A stretch of DNA of 64,000 nt from Cycloclasticus sp. symbiont of Poecilosclerida sp. N (GCA_002101205.1 LWTM01000067.1:1-64000), one strand, 5' to 3'. Shown: positions 44,801 through 56,522, numbered from the stretch's first letter. Numbers and translations are program-made. Notes: a model not told the origin generated them from the letters alone.

Positions 44801-45480
44801 AATCCCTAAATAGAAACCTCTAAAACGAAGAAGCCCTTGGCTGTATAATGGTTAGCAACAAAACCCTCCATCACCCATTGAGTGCAATAACTCAAAAAAG
44901 ACCAAGGACAGACCACAGTGGCGCTCAGTTTAAGCCTTCTTAGTGGGATATTTACTTCGACGTCTTATCGCCTTCATTTCATGTCTGAGCGCGGTTAACA
45001 AGGCAAAGGGCTTCGTTTAATAGCTCTTCGCTCGCTTCTCCTATGCCTTGTAGGCACCATGTTTTTGCCAATAGAATCGTCAAGAAGGGCCATTAACCGG
45101 GCGCTGCGTTGATAACTGATTTTCGCCTGATTTAGGCACGGTTCCCATTGCCGGTGTTTTGCAACGTAAAATATCCACACCCATGGTTGTCTTTATGCCT
45201 CTAAAGAACAACTCGACGCCCCAGCGTTGCAAGGAAAAGGTCAGCCAACTCATTAGCGGGGTATTGCTTTGCATCCAACAAGGCAGTGGCGATATGAAAC
45301 GAGGTTACTCTAAACCCGGGCTGTTGAACGGCGACTTTAATCTGCTGCAGTAATCATTTTTCTGGCAAGCTCCCGGACCCTCCTAGCAATAACTGGAACG
45401 TCGATTTCTTACCGGCTTTTCCCAGTGGATGAATAGATCATCAAGCTCTAGTACTTTGACAGCCTCTGATGTACAGACAG
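44801..45480 (-). mobile_element. IS4-family element remnant
   Basis: Terminal repeat 44801-44895 (near-copy at 30571-30665), then minus-strand transposase pieces: GFRVTSFHIATALLDAKQYP, ELADLF, VELFFRGIKTTMGVDILRCK then TPAMG, where the Glu is in the IS4 YREK-like block. Frameshifts and stops throughout. The stretch to rapA (45538) has no other gene. Confidence 0.75.
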
Positions 45481-45538
45481 GTCAAGCGATGACACGGTTT
45501 TTTGAACACGGCCCAAGCCCGGTCGCTATGCTGAGATC

Positions 45539-48382
45539 TCAGGCGACTAACATGACCCGTATGGCGTCCCATTTGAATGTCGCGCGTTTTAGATGAGACT
45601 CCATGTCTTCAATCAACGCTTTTTGCTGCGTAATTTCAATATCACGAATGTTTAAGTTAACCTTGGCCAACGCGCTCAGTCTTTCTAAACTTGCTAATTC
45701 ATGTTGCCGCATATCAGAAACACTTTCACTGACTAACATCTCTTGTTGTTCGATAAGCATTTTCTCAGCCTTATCAATCAACCGTTTAATCGCGTCTTTA
45801 CCATGCTCGATAATATTTAACGCGACCGATTTTTTTACGAACGTTATTCTTGATTCAACGTGCTCAGGTTTCAATATATTCGTCATATCTAAACCATTAG
45901 AGCCGACGACAACCCGTTGTATTGTTTTTGGCAAATAGCGGTGCAATTTCAGCCGCTTTGGCGCGGGGCAATGCGTGGTGAAAATGGCTTCTAAAACCAA
46001 TGTTCCAGCCGCCACCGGCGGTAAAGAGATAGTGCAAAAAGTGGCATTGCCAAACTCGCTGTTAATAATATGTTCCATCGCCGCTGTCACCAGGGGGTGT
46101 TCCCACGTGAGGAAATGAAAGTCTTCTCTCGATAGCGCTATCTTGCGATTAAAGGTCGCCGTTAAGCCGTCCTCCGTTAAACCTAGCAGGTCTTGTGCCT
46201 GCATATGCCCCGTTGGCTTTATAATAATGCTATCCTCACTGTGGTATTGCTGCTCAATACCAAAGCTCTCGAACACCTCCTCCATGTAATTCGATAATTC
46301 AAGCTGGCTGGAGGACAGGCTAATTTCATCCACTATTGCCCTCGCCTCCGCTTTTCTATAAGAATTAAGTTCCAACATTAAGTCTCGGCCTGCGTGCATA
46401 TCTTCAATACTTTTCGCCATTAAAGTAGCGGTTTTTTCGATGATAGCGTCAAACTCTTCATCACTACTGTCATCCAATAAAGCGTCTTTTAAATCAGCCT
46501 TTACTACGCCATACACATAGTGGCCCGTTGAACAAACCCGACTAAAGGCGTTAAGTCCCTTATCGTACCAACGCATAAGCCGTTGTTGCGCAGAGCCATC
46601 AATGCAAGGCACATGAATATGCACTGTATCGGTTTGTCCTATTCTATCTAAACGGCCGATACGCTGTTCTAATAAATCAGGGTTTAACGGTAAGTCAAAA
46701 ACAATTAAATGGTGCGCAAACTGAAAGTTACGCCCTTCGCTGCCAATTTCTGAACATATAAGAATTTGTGCGCCATCATCCGTATCAGCAAAATAAGCAG
46801 CCGCTCTATCACGCGCAACCAAACTCATGCCTTCATGGAACACGGCGGATAAAAATATCGTGCGCATTTTTAAATACGTCTGTAGGTCTTGCGCCGTTTG
46901 CTGCTGAGCACAAATCAATAAAACTTTTTCGTCCTTATGCGCGTCCAACCAATCCATCAACCAAAGTACCCGTGGGTCTTCATTCAACCAGTTCTCGCCC
47001 AGTCGCACTTCCGGCAATAAAGCGTTGATCAGCGCGATATTGTTATCTAATTCAAGCTCAAGCTCAATATCTAAGGCAGGTAGAAGGTGCGTATGTAGCT
47101 GTCTTGATGAGAACACATCAATGTTTTCACGGGTGTTTCTAAATAATGCACGCCCCGTGCCATGGCGATCTAATAAGGCATCAATCAGCGTTTGCACACT
47201 CGCCTGTTCAGCCGTTAGCGTTTGCTCGCCTAATAGAGTCGCTAAGGATTTTTTTAGCGCCGTATCAGACAAAATATCTTCGACTGATTTCGCGTCTAAC
47301 AGCTGTTTAATTAGCGCATTGATGCGTTGATAACCCGATTGCTGTTCGTGAAAGGCCGCCAAATCGTAATAGCGGTCGGGGTCAAGCAAGCGTAAACGGG
47401 CGAAATGACTAGTAACGCCCAACTGCTCTGGTGTTGCTGTTAATAACAATAAACCGGGAACCTGTCTCGCTAAGGCTTCAACACATTGGTACTCTTTGCT
47501 GACATTATCTTCATTCCAAAATAGGTGATGTGCCTCATCAACAATCATTAAGTCCCAATTCGCTGAAACCGCTAAGGCATGATAGTTTTCGTTTTCTGAT
47601 AAGAAAGAAAGCTGACACAGCACCAATTGTGCGGTCTCAAAGGGGTTGATGTCACCTTCTTCTCGAATGGCGTCACAACGCTCTTGGTCTAAAATAGTAA
47701 ACGATAAATTGAATCGGCGTAAAAGCTCCACTAGCCATTGATGAATCAACGTATCTGGCACAACAATCAATGCCCGCTCAATAGACCCCGTGAGTAATTG
47801 TTGGTGCAAAATCAAACCCGCTTCAATCGTCTTACCCAATCCAACCTCATCCGCTAATAGGACACGAGCTGCGCTACGTTCCGTAACTTTTTTAGCAATA
47901 TAAAATTGATGCGGCAATAACTGCACACGCGGGCCGGCAAACCCATAACTGGTGAATTGATCTAATTGGCGCTGAAAAGCTAAGGTTTTTAAACGTAAAT
48001 CAAACAGTTTATTTTTATCCAACTGCCCCGTAAACAAGCGACTTTGTGGTTTGCTAAACGCAGCCACACTATCTAAATCAACCTCATGCAGCACCGTTTC
48101 TTCGCCGTGCTCATCCAGGCAAAGGTACATCATGCAGTGCTTATGCTCTTGAACTTGACTGACTGTTAACGTATGGCCCTCAACATGACGAACTGAGTCC
48201 CCAACGCTATAAACAACGCGGCTTAACGGCGCATTATCTAAGGCATAAACACGCGTCTCTTTAACCGCCGGGAAAAAAACAGTTATATGCCTGCCTTCAA
48301 GAGACTCAACTACACCCAGGCCCAATTCGCTTTCTGAGTGGCTAACCCAACGCTGCCCTGCTTGAAAAATTTGCTGACTCAT
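45539..48382 (-). CDS. rapA: RNA polymerase-associated helicase RapA
   Basis: 947 residues from ATG 48382. Swi2/Snf2 ATPase that recycles RNA polymerase. N-terminal Tudor-like domains (GQRWVSHSESELGLGVVES), motif I LLADEVGLGKTIEAGLIL, DEAHH, and C-terminal motifs LICSEIGSEGRNFQFAHHLI with QRIGRLDRIGQT. Normal length. Monocistronic. Confidence 0.96.
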   Translation of the reverse strand: MSQQIFQAGQRWVSHSESELGLGVVESLEGRHITVFFPAVKETRVYALDNAPLSRVVYSVGDSVRHVEGHTLTVSQVQEHKHCMMYLCLDEHGEETVLHEVDLDSVAAFSKPQSRLFTGQLDKNKLFDLRLKTLAFQRQLDQFTSYGFAGPRVQLLPHQFYIAKKVTERSAARVLLADEVGLGKTIEAGLILHQQLLTGSIERALIVVPDTLIHQWLVELLRRFNLSFTILDQERCDAIREEGDINPFETAQLVLCQLSFLSENENYHALAVSANWDLMIVDEAHHLFWNEDNVSKEYQCVEALARQVPGLLLLTATPEQLGVTSHFARLRLLDPDRYYDLAAFHEQQSGYQRINALIKQLLDAKSVEDILSDTALKKSLATLLGEQTLTAEQASVQTLIDALLDRHGTGRALFRNTRENIDVFSSRQLHTHLLPALDIELELELDNNIALINALLPEVRLGENWLNEDPRVLWLMDWLDAHKDEKVLLICAQQQTAQDLQTYLKMRTIFLSAVFHEGMSLVARDRAAAYFADTDDGAQILICSEIGSEGRNFQFAHHLIVFDLPLNPDLLEQRIGRLDRIGQTDTVHIHVPCIDGSAQQRLMRWYDKGLNAFSRVCSTGHYVYGVVKADLKDALLDDSSDEEFDAIIEKTATLMAKSIEDMHAGRDLMLELNSYRKAEARAIVDEISLSSSQLELSNYMEEVFESFGIEQQYHSEDSIIIKPTGHMQAQDLLGLTEDGLTATFNRKIALSREDFHFLTWEHPLVTAAMEHIINSEFGNATFCTISLPPVAAGTLVLEAIFTTHCPAPKRLKLHRYLPKTIQRVVVGSNGLDMTNILKPEHVESRITFVKKSVALNIIEHGKDAIKRLIDKAEKMLIEQQEMLVSESVSDMRQHELASLERLSALAKVNLNIRDIEITQQKALIEDMESHLKRATFKWDAIRVMLVA

Positions 48383-48588
48383 CAACGACGCACTCCAACC
48401 TGCACATAAAAGGGCGTCGAATGATAAGGCTGATTGCCTTTGCTCGCAATCACAATTCGTTTGTTTAGGTTGCTGCCTTTAAATAATTTCCAGTATCAAG
48501 ATGATCGCCGCCGTTTAACATGGTTTTTATTAGCGGCCGCAAGAGCCTATAGCGCCTGTCCATATCCATAGTTAAAATTAGTATTAAT

Positions 48589-49246
48589 ATGCGCCGTGAT
48601 ATTCCAAGTGACGTTAAGTTTTGTCAAGTAAAACGTGAAGGTGATAAATGGTTTATTGTGTTTATCGTAACAATGAGGAAAAATGCAAAAAGAGCTGTCA
48701 TGCGCTGTAAGCGAAAAGAAGTCGTCGGCCAGGGCCTTAACTTACAGCACAAGGCGCAGGCTGTGTACGCTATCGCTATAACCCTAAGCAGATTATTGTT
48801 GATAGCAATGAGGCGCAGGCAGCTGACCCTCAATATCTTGCGAAAAACAAGCCGGTATTAATTCGGCAACAAAGACGTTTAAGTAAGCAAGTAAACGGCT
48901 CAAAGAACTTGAGCAAACAAGCGTTAAACGCCCAAAGGGCTTATGGCAAGGTGGCTAGATCTAGAAAGGACTTTTTTGATAAAATGGGCCTTAATTATGC
49001 ACTTAATAATGATTTAATCTGTTTGGAAGACTTAAATATTGCCGCTATGGCAAGATATAACGGCCGTATGGTTCAAGGCACTGGCTGGGCTACGCTTAAG
49101 AGTACGCTTAGGCGTATGATTGAGCATAAAGCTGAACGGTATGGATGTCATGTATCCATCATTAGTCTGTGGTTTCCAAGCGCTAAGAAATGTTCGTCTT
49201 GCGGCAATAGAGCTAAGAAAGACATATCGGATAGAGACCATCAATT
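48589..49246 (+). pseudogene. IS200/IS605-type TnpB remnant
   Basis: Spread over two frames: VKFCQVKREGDKWFIVFIVT, then LIRQQRRLSKQVNGSKNLSK, KVARSRKDFFDKMG, DLICLEDLNIAAMARYNGRM, GWATLKSTLRRMIEHKAERY, and the zinc loop CSSCGNRAKKDISDRD. TnpB is an RNA-guided RuvC-like nuclease; the N-terminal frames are broken and the final catalytic part after DRD is replaced by foreign sequence. Confidence 0.8.
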
Positions 49247-49406
49247 TTTATGGACTACAAATAGTAAAGACAGACAAACTGGCGAGCCTTTTTTAAACAC
49301 TTCATTTAATCTATTAGAACAGTGGGGATATAAGTTCTATACTATGATCACATGGAATAAAAATACTGGGTATTCCCCTGGTTTCTCTTTGAAAAAAATA
49401 AAATGA
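49230..49406 (+). pseudogene. MT-A70-like adenine methyltransferase fragment
   Basis: The reading frame of the TnpB remnant continues as FLWTTNSKDRQTGEPFLNTS then NLLEQWGYKFYTMITWNKNT, GYSPGFSLKKIK. This matches the LWTTNxxL...WGFKYxTxxTWxKN block of MT-A70 methyltransferases, without the catalytic DPPW. Fused in frame to TnpB by rearrangement; the stop overlaps the hdc start. Confidence 0.5.
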
Positions 49407-50548
49407 ATCAAAAATTACCTACTTTAAGCAAAATTCGCAAGAAACAACTAAAAGATTTTTTAGACTTTTTGGAAAGTGAATCCGTGCATTTTATGGGCTA
49501 TCCTTGCTCAGGAGTTTACAATTACGATGAATTACTGCCGTTATTGCGTTATTCAATTAACAATATTGGAGACCCTTATTTGCCGAGTAATTATCATTTG
49601 AACACACACAGTTTTGAGTGTGAGATTTTGAGTTACTTTAAGCGACTTACCCATGCTAAAGAGCCAACTTGGGGCTATGTTACCAATGGTGGGACTGAGG
49701 GTAATTTGTATGGACTGTATGCCGCTAGAGAGCGATTTAATAATCAGGCAGTTGCTTATTATTCGGAGGATTCGCATTACAGCATTAATAAAAACATGCA
49801 CTTGTTAAATTTAAACTCAAAATCAGTGGCCACTACCGACAATGGCGAGATCGATTATCAAGCGTTTGAAAAATGGCTCATTAAGGATAAGGCGAAAAAA
49901 GTAATTATTAGCGTTAATTTGGGTACAACCATGAAAGGGGCGGTTGATGATGTAAGCAAAATTAAAGCGATATTTAAAAAATTAGCCATTAACGAATATT
50001 ATATTCACGCAGATGCGGCTTTTTTTGGTATGGTTTTGCCATTTTTACGCCCTAAAGTTGCCTTTGGTTTTGAAACAGGGATTGATAGTATCGCTATTAG
50101 TGGGCACAAAATGATCGGCTCGCCAATTCCATGCGGAATTTGTCTAGTGAAAGAAAAATACGTCCATAGACTTACTCGCGATATTGAATATATTGGCACT
50201 TTGGATAAAACCATAACAGGGTCTCGTAACGGCATTACACCGATGTTTTTGTGGTATTTTGTAAATACCAGTACCGAAAAAACCATCAGCAAACACGTGC
50301 AAAAATGTTTTGATAACGCTGACTATATTTTACAAAAATTCAAAGCGCTCAATATTAATGCTTGGCGTAATCCACACTCTTTTATTGTCGTATTTGATAA
50401 ATGTGCGCCTAACTTATTGAGCCGTTGGCAAATTGCTGTCAATGGGAATAATGCTCATATTATCCCTATGCCACACATTAATCGTGAAATTATTGATGAC
50501 TTTTTTAATGATTTAATTAAAGAGGGACAGACTGTAGAGGTCAACTAA
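49403..50548 (+). CDS. hdc: PLP-dependent histidine decarboxylase
   Basis: 381 residues, the size of gram-negative Hdc. Removes CO2 from histidine to give histamine. PLP fold of group II decarboxylases: TNGGTEGNLYGLYAARE, HADAAFFGMVLPF, the Lys in ISGHKMIGSPIPCGICLVKE, and TGSRNGITPMFLWY. The Hdc call rests on the SGHKMIGSPIPCGI block. ATG overlaps the preceding stop (ATGA). It stands alone between IS605 and IS1595 remnants and is AT-richer than its neighbours, so it was probably acquired. A role in siderophore synthesis or acid resistance is possible, but no partner genes are nearby. Confidence 0.85.
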   Translation: MNQKLPTLSKIRKKQLKDFLDFLESESVHFMGYPCSGVYNYDELLPLLRYSINNIGDPYLPSNYHLNTHSFECEILSYFKRLTHAKEPTWGYVTNGGTEGNLYGLYAARERFNNQAVAYYSEDSHYSINKNMHLLNLNSKSVATTDNGEIDYQAFEKWLIKDKAKKVIISVNLGTTMKGAVDDVSKIKAIFKKLAINEYYIHADAAFFGMVLPFLRPKVAFGFETGIDSIAISGHKMIGSPIPCGICLVKEKYVHRLTRDIEYIGTLDKTITGSRNGITPMFLWYFVNTSTEKTISKHVQKCFDNADYILQKFKALNINAWRNPHSFIVVFDKCAPNLLSRWQIAVNGNNAHIIPMPHINREIIDDFFNDLIKEGQTVEVN

Positions 50549-50671
50549 AACGGTAAGGTTTCTACACCACCTTGAGTGATCCCTGTCTTTTTTGTATGGG
50601 CTTTTTTCATTAAGCTGGCCGTTTGCGCATTTCAGAAAAATTGTTAGGGCACTGATGTGGAAAGGCCGATA

Positions 50672-50955
50672 TCAATAGCGTTATTCATTGTGATGGTTGG
50701 CGCGGTTATCATGGGCTTGTCGATTTTGGTTATACGAAGCATTTTAGAGTGAATCAGGGCCAAAACGAGCTGTTAGAGGCACGAGTCTCATATCAATGGA
50801 ATTGAGTCGTTCTAGGCCATGCTAAAACACGATGGGCGAAGTTTAAAGGAATGTTTAAAGGTATGCTCAATTTACACCTTAAACAGTGAGAGTTTAGATT
50901 TAATAACCGAGAGCAAGGCCTATTCACAATATTGTGCTCAAAATGTTCAAGGACA
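50672..50955 (+). pseudogene. IS1595 (ISXO2-like) transposase 3' remnant
   Basis: Frames read HCDGWRGYHGLVDFGYTKHF RVN, INGIESF, then GHAKTRWAKFKGMFKGMLNL and FRFNNREQGLF, the end of ISXO2-type transposases, with at least one shift and a stop. The rest of 50549-51042 holds no gene. Confidence 0.7.
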
Positions 50956-51042
50956 AGCCGTTTAACTTGTCATAACCATATTCTAATTACTGTTAGAAAA
51001 AGGTATAGTACAAAGCGATGATGAATTTTATTGGAGGGGTAG

Positions 51043-52662
51043 ATGTCGAATATGCAAAGTTATGACGAGGTTAAAGCGAATTTCAAATTAGAGACACCGG
51101 AGCTGTATAATTTTGGTTTTGATGTCATTGATAAACGCGCAGATGAGGCGGATAAGCTCGCTTATATAGAAGTAGATGGCTCAGGCGAAAATATCAAGCG
51201 TTACAATTTTAGCGATTTACGCGACGTTTCTAATCAGTTTGCCAATGGATTACTGGGTTTAGGCGCTAAAAAAGGCGGCCTTGCTTTCGTGATGATCCCC
51301 CGAATAGGCGAGTGGTATTCAGTGATGATTGCTTGCTGTAAATTAGGCGTGGTAACAATGCCTGGCACTAACTTGTTAACGCCCAAAGATATTGAATACC
51401 GTATTAACCGGTCTAAAGCCTCTATGGCGATTGTAACGGCAAATAATGCCGACAAAGTGGACGCGATAAAAGCTAATTGCCCAACGCTTAAAACATTGAT
51501 TGTTATCGGTGAAGAGCGGGAGGGTTGGCATACATTTAAACAGCTAACCGAGGGCTTAAGTACAACGCTGGATAAAAGCCAATTAGCGCCAAGCAAAGCG
51601 TCCGATTTAATGATGATTTATTTCACATCTGGCACAACCGGTATGCCGAAAATGGTGCCGCGAGATAATGCCTATGCATTAGCGCATACGATTACTGGCA
51701 AGTATTGGATGGATCAGAAAGAAAAAGATATTCATTGGACACTATCCGACACAGGCTGGGCAAAAGCCGCATGGGGTATGTTGTACTCACCGTGGCAAAT
51801 GGGCGCGGCCATGGTGTTATTCGATGGCTCAGGCTTTGATGCAGAGTTACATTTAAATTTAATTAAAAAACTGGGTGTCACCACTTTTTGTGCACCACCA
51901 ACAGTATACCGCGTGTTCGCACAAATGGATTTATCCGCCTATGACTTGAGTTCCATTCGGCATGCGATCGGTGCTGGAGAACCGTTAAACCCCGAAGTAA
52001 TTAAAGTATGGAAAGATGCGACAGGCGCGGATATCTACGACGGCTACGGGCAAACAGAAACCATTAACATTGTTGCCAATTACCCGTGTATGCCAGTTAA
52101 GCCCGGTTCAATGGGCAAACCTGTTCCAGGTGTTAATGTGCAAATTGTGGACGAAGACGGAAACATTTGCGCGGTAGATTCAGTGGGTAGTATTGCTATT
52201 GAAATTACTGATCCATTACAACCGGGGATGTTCCCAGGTTATTGGGAAGACGCCGAAGCAACCGCTAAGTGCTTCACAAACGGTTGGTATCACACCGGTG
52301 ATAACGGCATGATGGACGAAGACGGTTACTTCTGGTTTATCGGTCGCTCGGATGACATTATTACCTCATCAGGCTACAGAATCAGTCCATTTGAGGTTGA
52401 AAGCGCTTTATTGGAACATCCTGCCGTGCTGGAATCTGCCGCTATTGGCAAACCCGACGAAGCGCGTGGTGAAATTGTTAAAGCATTCATTATTTTGGCA
52501 GAAGGCTATGCAGGAAGCCCTGAGCTAACTAAAGAGATTCAAAATTTTATGAAACAACACACCGCGCCGTATAAATATCCGCGCGAGATCGATTACGTTG
52601 AATCATTGCCGAAAACCATCTCGGGCAAAATTAGACGTATTGAATTAAGACAGAATTGCTAG
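51043..52662 (+). CDS. Acyl-CoA synthetase (AMP-forming)
   Basis: 539 residues; strong RBS GGAGGGGT. Activates a carboxylic acid to its CoA ester. Motifs: [16 protein letters not shown] (P-loop), [50 protein letters not shown] and the catalytic Lys in [13 protein letters not shown]. Resembles medium/short-chain acyl-CoA synthetases. Ten bases before icmF, so its likely substrate is a short or branched acid such as isobutyrate or butyrate (inference). Confidence 0.92.
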   Translation: MSNMQSYDEVKANFKLETPELYNFGFDVIDKRADEADKLAYIEVDGSGENIKRYNFSDLRDVSNQFANGLLGLGAKKGGLAFVMIPRIGEWYSVMIACCKLGVVTMPGTNLLTPKDIEYRINRSKASMAIVTANNADKVDAIKANCPTLKTLIVIGEEREGWHTFKQLTEGLSTTLDKSQLAPSKASDLMMIYFTSGTTGMPKMVPRDNAYALAHTITGKYWMDQKEKDIHWTLSDTGWAKAAWGMLYSPWQMGAAMVLFDGSGFDAELHLNLIKKLGVTTFCAPPTVYRVFAQMDLSAYDLSSIRHAIGAGEPLNPEVIKVWKDATGADIYDGYGQTETINIVANYPCMPVKPGSMGKPVPGVNVQIVDEDGNICAVDSVGSIAIEITDPLQPGMFPGYWEDAEATAKCFTNGWYHTGDNGMMDEDGYFWFIGRSDDIITSSGYRISPFEVESALLEHPAVLESAAIGKPDEARGEIVKAFIILAEGYAGSPELTKEIQNFMKQHTAPYKYPREIDYVESLPKTISGKIRRIELRQNC

Positions 52663-52672
52663 GAGTAAGCCT

Positions 52673-55600
52673 ATGTCAGCAGTAAAAGAAACCGTCATTG
52701 ATCCAACAAAAATACCTAAGTACAAAGCTAAGAATCACGTTCGTTTCGTAACAGCTGCTAGCTTGTTCGACGGGCACGATGCAGCCATTAATATTATGCG
52801 CCGTATTCTTCAGTCTACGGGTGCGGAGGTTATTCACTTAGGACACAATCGTTCAGTGCAAGAAGTGGTGAACGCGGCTATTCAAGAGGATGTACACGGT
52901 ATTGCCATCAGCTCTTACCAGGGCGGTCATGTTGAATACTTCAAATACATCATCGACCTTTTAAAAGAAAAAGGAGCATCGCACATCAAGATTTTTGGCG
53001 GCGGCGGCGGCGTGATTGTGCCGGAAGAGATTGCGGAGTTACACGCCTACGGTGTGTCGCATATTTTCTCTCCGCATGATGGTCAAAGCATGCAGTTGCA
53101 AGGCATTATCAATGAAATGATTGAAACATCAGATTACGATTTAGCAAAGGCTAAAATCCCTAATATTTCTGATGATTTAACAGCGAATGAATATAGCAAA
53201 TTAGCCCGTTTAATTACCGGCTTGGACGAGGGAACTGTTTCGAATAAACAGCTAAAAGAACTCTCAGCAAGTGCGGCTAAGGTTGCTAAAACACCGGTGC
53301 TAGGCATCACAGGTACAGGCGGCGCGGGTAAATCGTCATTAACCGATGAATTGATTAGACGCTTTACTCTAGAATTAAGCGATTTAAAAATCGCGATTAT
53401 TGCGATTGACCCAACGAAGCGTAAAACAGGGGGCGCATTGCTTGGCGACCGTATTCGTATGAACGCGATTAACCACCCAAATATTTATTTCCGCTCCATC
53501 GCAACGCGTAACACGCAGGGCGAAGTGCCCGCAGCATTGCCCAACATTATCAATGCTTGCAAAGTGTCAGGTTTTGATTTAATTATTGTAGAAACGCCAG
53601 GTATTGGCCAAGGCGACGCGGGTATCGTGCCGTATGTCAATACATCTATGTACGTGATGACACCAGAGTTCGGCGCCGCCAGTCAGCTTGAAAAAATTGA
53701 TATGTTGGACTTTGCCGATTTGGTGGTTATTAATAAGTTTGATCGCAAAGGCAGTGAAGATGCCTTCCGTGATGTGCGCAAACAATATCAGCGTAACCAC
53801 GAATTGTTTACAACGTCGATGGAAGATATCCCTATCTATGGCACTATCGCGTCTAAATTTAATGACGACGGCGTAACCGCATTATATCAAGGCCTATTAA
53901 AAACCTTTGGAAGTAAAAAATTGAATACCTGGGAAGGCGAGTTTTTCGCCCCCGTTGAGGCCAAGCGCTCGACAACAAGCACATCGATTATTGCCGCAGA
54001 ACGTCAACGCTATTTGGCTGAAATTGCCGAAACAGTGCGCGATTACCACAAAACAATTAAAGAACAAGTCACCCTTGCACGAGAACGTCAGCAGCTTCAA
54101 GAAGCGCAGCGCATGTTGGGTGATGATGTCGTCGTAGAAGATGCATTTAGTAAACAAATAGAAAAACGTGAAAATGCGTTAGACCCGCGTTGTAAAAGCC
54201 TTCTCAAAGTGTGGGAGGGGATTAAAACGGCGTATAAAAAAGATACTTACCTCAATAACAGCCGAGGCAAAGAATTTACGACGAATATCGCAACTTACTC
54301 ATTATCTGGCACGCGTATTCCTAAGGTCTCAACCCCAGTATTTGAAGACGATGGTGAACAATTACGTTTCTTGCTTAAAGAAAACGTACCAGGTAATTTC
54401 CCATTTACCGCTGGCGTGTTTGGCTTTAAACGTGAAGGTGAAGACCCCGCGCGTATGTTTGCAGGCGAGGGCGACCCGTTCAGAACCAACAGACGTTTCA
54501 AATTACTGTCTGAAAACTCAGATGCGACGCGCTTATCAACCGCGTTTGATTCGGTCACGCTTTACGGAAATGACCCCGGTGTACGCCCTGATATCTACGG
54601 CAAAGTTGGTAACTCTGGTGTGTCTATCGCTACACTAGATGATATGAAAGTGTTGTTCGATGGCTTTGATTTATGCGCGCCAACTACCTCAGTATCGTTA
54701 ACCATTAACGGCCCTGCGCCAACATTATTGTCCTTTTTCTTAAATGCAGCGATTGATCAGCAATGCGTTAAGTTTGAAGCAGAAAAAGGCCATTACCCTA
54801 CAGAAGAAGAGCGCAACGAAATTAAAGACTGGGCGCTTGCGAATGTACGGGGCACAGTACAAGCGGATATTCTAAAAGAAGATCAAGGTCAAAATACCTG
54901 TATTTTTTCGACCGAATTCAGCCTTAAAATGATGGGCGATGTTCAGCAATACTTTATTCAGAAAAAAGTGCGTAATTTTTATTCAGTTTCTATCTCTGGC
55001 TATCACATTGCAGAAGCTGGCGCGAACCCCATTTCACAATTAGCCTTCACCCTGTCGAATGGTTTCACCTACGTAGAAACCTATTTATCACGTGGTATGC
55101 ACATTGATGATTTTGCCGCGAGCCTATCGTTCTTCTTCTCTAACGGTATGGACCCTGAATATACGGTTATGGGACGTGTGGCACGCCGGATTTGGTCTGT
55201 GGCGATGCGCTTTAAATATGGCGCCAATGAGCGGGCGCAAAAATTGAAATATCATATTCAAACATCAGGCCGCTCCTTACACGCGCAGGAAATGGACTTT
55301 AACGACATTCGTACCACCTTGCAGGCGCTTATCGCGATTAACGATAACTGTAACAGCTTGCATACCAATGCCTACGACGAAGCGATTACTACACCTACAG
55401 AAGAATCTGTGCGTCGTGCCATGGCGATTCAGCTGATTATTAATAAAGAATACGGTTTAGCGAGAAATGAAAACTCATTACAAGGCTCGTTTATAGTGGA
55501 TGAGTTAACGGATCTGGTGGAAGAGGCCGTTCTACGTGAATTCGAACGCATTTCAGACCGAGGCGGTGTATTAGGGGCGATGGAAACGGGCTACCAACGT

Positions 55601-55948
55601 GGCAAAATTCAAGATGAATCAATGAACTACGAAATGCTTAAGCATACTGGTGAACTACCTATTATTGGCGTGAACACGTTTAAAAACCCAAACGAGGATG
55701 GCGCTGTAACAACTATAGAACTGGCGCGTTCAACAGAGGAAGAAAAACAAAGTCAAATGAGCCGCTTAAACGCTGTTCATGCGGCGAACAAAGAAAAAGC
55801 GACCCAAGCCATCAAGGAGTTACGCGCAGCGGTTCAGGCTAATGAGAACGTCTTTGAAGTGCTCATGGAGGCCGGGCGTTATTGTTCACTCGGGCAAATA
55901 ACCGATACCTTCTTTGAAGTCGGCGGGCAATATCGACGTAATATGTAA
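52673..55948 (+). CDS. icmF: Fused isobutyryl-CoA mutase IcmF
   Basis: 1091 residues. Adenosylcobalamin enzyme interconverting isobutyryl-CoA and butyryl-CoA (some members act on pivalyl-CoA). N-terminal B12 domain with LFDGHDAAI (the DxHxxG-type loop) and [13 protein letters not shown]; a MeaB-like G-protein chaperone domain with [18 protein letters not shown] and VINKFDRKG; a C-terminal mutase domain with [20 protein letters not shown]. All three parts are complete. Forms an operon with the acyl-CoA synthetase. Confidence 0.95.
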   Translation: MSAVKETVIDPTKIPKYKAKNHVRFVTAASLFDGHDAAINIMRRILQSTGAEVIHLGHNRSVQEVVNAAIQEDVHGIAISSYQGGHVEYFKYIIDLLKEKGASHIKIFGGGGGVIVPEEIAELHAYGVSHIFSPHDGQSMQLQGIINEMIETSDYDLAKAKIPNISDDLTANEYSKLARLITGLDEGTVSNKQLKELSASAAKVAKTPVLGITGTGGAGKSSLTDELIRRFTLELSDLKIAIIAIDPTKRKTGGALLGDRIRMNAINHPNIYFRSIATRNTQGEVPAALPNIINACKVSGFDLIIVETPGIGQGDAGIVPYVNTSMYVMTPEFGAASQLEKIDMLDFADLVVINKFDRKGSEDAFRDVRKQYQRNHELFTTSMEDIPIYGTIASKFNDDGVTALYQGLLKTFGSKKLNTWEGEFFAPVEAKRSTTSTSIIAAERQRYLAEIAETVRDYHKTIKEQVTLARERQQLQEAQRMLGDDVVVEDAFSKQIEKRENALDPRCKSLLKVWEGIKTAYKKDTYLNNSRGKEFTTNIATYSLSGTRIPKVSTPVFEDDGEQLRFLLKENVPGNFPFTAGVFGFKREGEDPARMFAGEGDPFRTNRRFKLLSENSDATRLSTAFDSVTLYGNDPGVRPDIYGKVGNSGVSIATLDDMKVLFDGFDLCAPTTSVSLTINGPAPTLLSFFLNAAIDQQCVKFEAEKGHYPTEEERNEIKDWALANVRGTVQADILKEDQGQNTCIFSTEFSLKMMGDVQQYFIQKKVRNFYSVSISGYHIAEAGANPISQLAFTLSNGFTYVETYLSRGMHIDDFAASLSFFFSNGMDPEYTVMGRVARRIWSVAMRFKYGANERAQKLKYHIQTSGRSLHAQEMDFNDIRTTLQALIAINDNCNSLHTNAYDEAITTPTEESVRRAMAIQLIINKEYGLARNENSLQGSFIVDELTDLVEEAVLREFERISDRGGVLGAMETGYQRGKIQDESMNYEMLKHTGELPIIGVNTFKNPNEDGAVTTIELARSTEEEKQSQMSRLNAVHAANKEKATQAIKELRAAVQANENVFEVLMEAGRYCSLGQITDTFFEVGGQYRRNM

Positions 55949-56095
55949 AGTAGTAAATATATGCTAACAATTCAATAAGCCCCATTGTACGGCTTATTAT
56001 GTTACCTCTTGACATTAACGTTCATCAATCTAGGATAGTACGTTCGGCTTAATCGTAAGCCGATTATCAATAATCACAATAACAGGAGAGCTAAC

Positions 56096-56422
56096 ATGCC
56101 CGCAGTAAAACTAATCGTTGCATACCCAACACCAACAGATATCGAAGCATTTGAAAAAAGATATGTCGAGGAGCACGTTCCAATGGCCGTAGAAAAGCTA
56201 GGTGGAAAAACAAAACTAGTAGCAACAAAAATCCTTTCAATGGCTGACGGTTCGGATGCCCCTTACTACAGAGTTGCAGACGTGCATTTCCCATCAATGG
56301 AAGCGTTAAACGCTTGTGCTGTATCGCAAGGCGGTCAAGAAACGATTGCTCATGCAATAGAAATCTCAAGCGGTGGTCCGCCATTGTTTATGGTTGCAGA
56401 AGAAGAAGTTTTCGAGTTTTAA
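56096..56422 (+). CDS. EthD family protein
   Basis: 108 residues, ferredoxin-like dimeric barrel. MPAVKLIVAYPTPTDIEAFE, RYVEEHVPMAVEKLGGKTKL, YYRVADVHFPSMEALNACA. EthD was named from ether (ETBE) degradation loci; relatives accompany many catabolic pathways. AGGAGAG before ATG. Its place after icmF fits a catabolic role, but its own promoter region (55949-56095) separates it. Confidence 0.88.
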   Translation: MPAVKLIVAYPTPTDIEAFEKRYVEEHVPMAVEKLGGKTKLVATKILSMADGSDAPYYRVADVHFPSMEALNACAVSQGGQETIAHAIEISSGGPPLFMVAEEEVFEF

Positions 56423-56435
56423 AGAATTCATCAAG

Positions 56436-56462
56436 AAGCCCTGCATTTCGCAGGGTTTTTCT
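56436..56462 (+). terminator. Terminator after the EthD gene
   Basis: CCCTGC / GCAGGG with loop ATTTC and a T-rich tail. Confidence 0.85.
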
Positions 56463-56522
56463 TTTTAATCGGGGACAGACCACGATTAAAGAAAGGAAGG
56501 TTTATTGCTAAGGAGAGCAAAA

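Noticed and set aside
54295-54558. Minus-strand and alternate frames inside icmF and the acyl-CoA synthetase
   Set aside because: Shadows of long, motif-complete genes.
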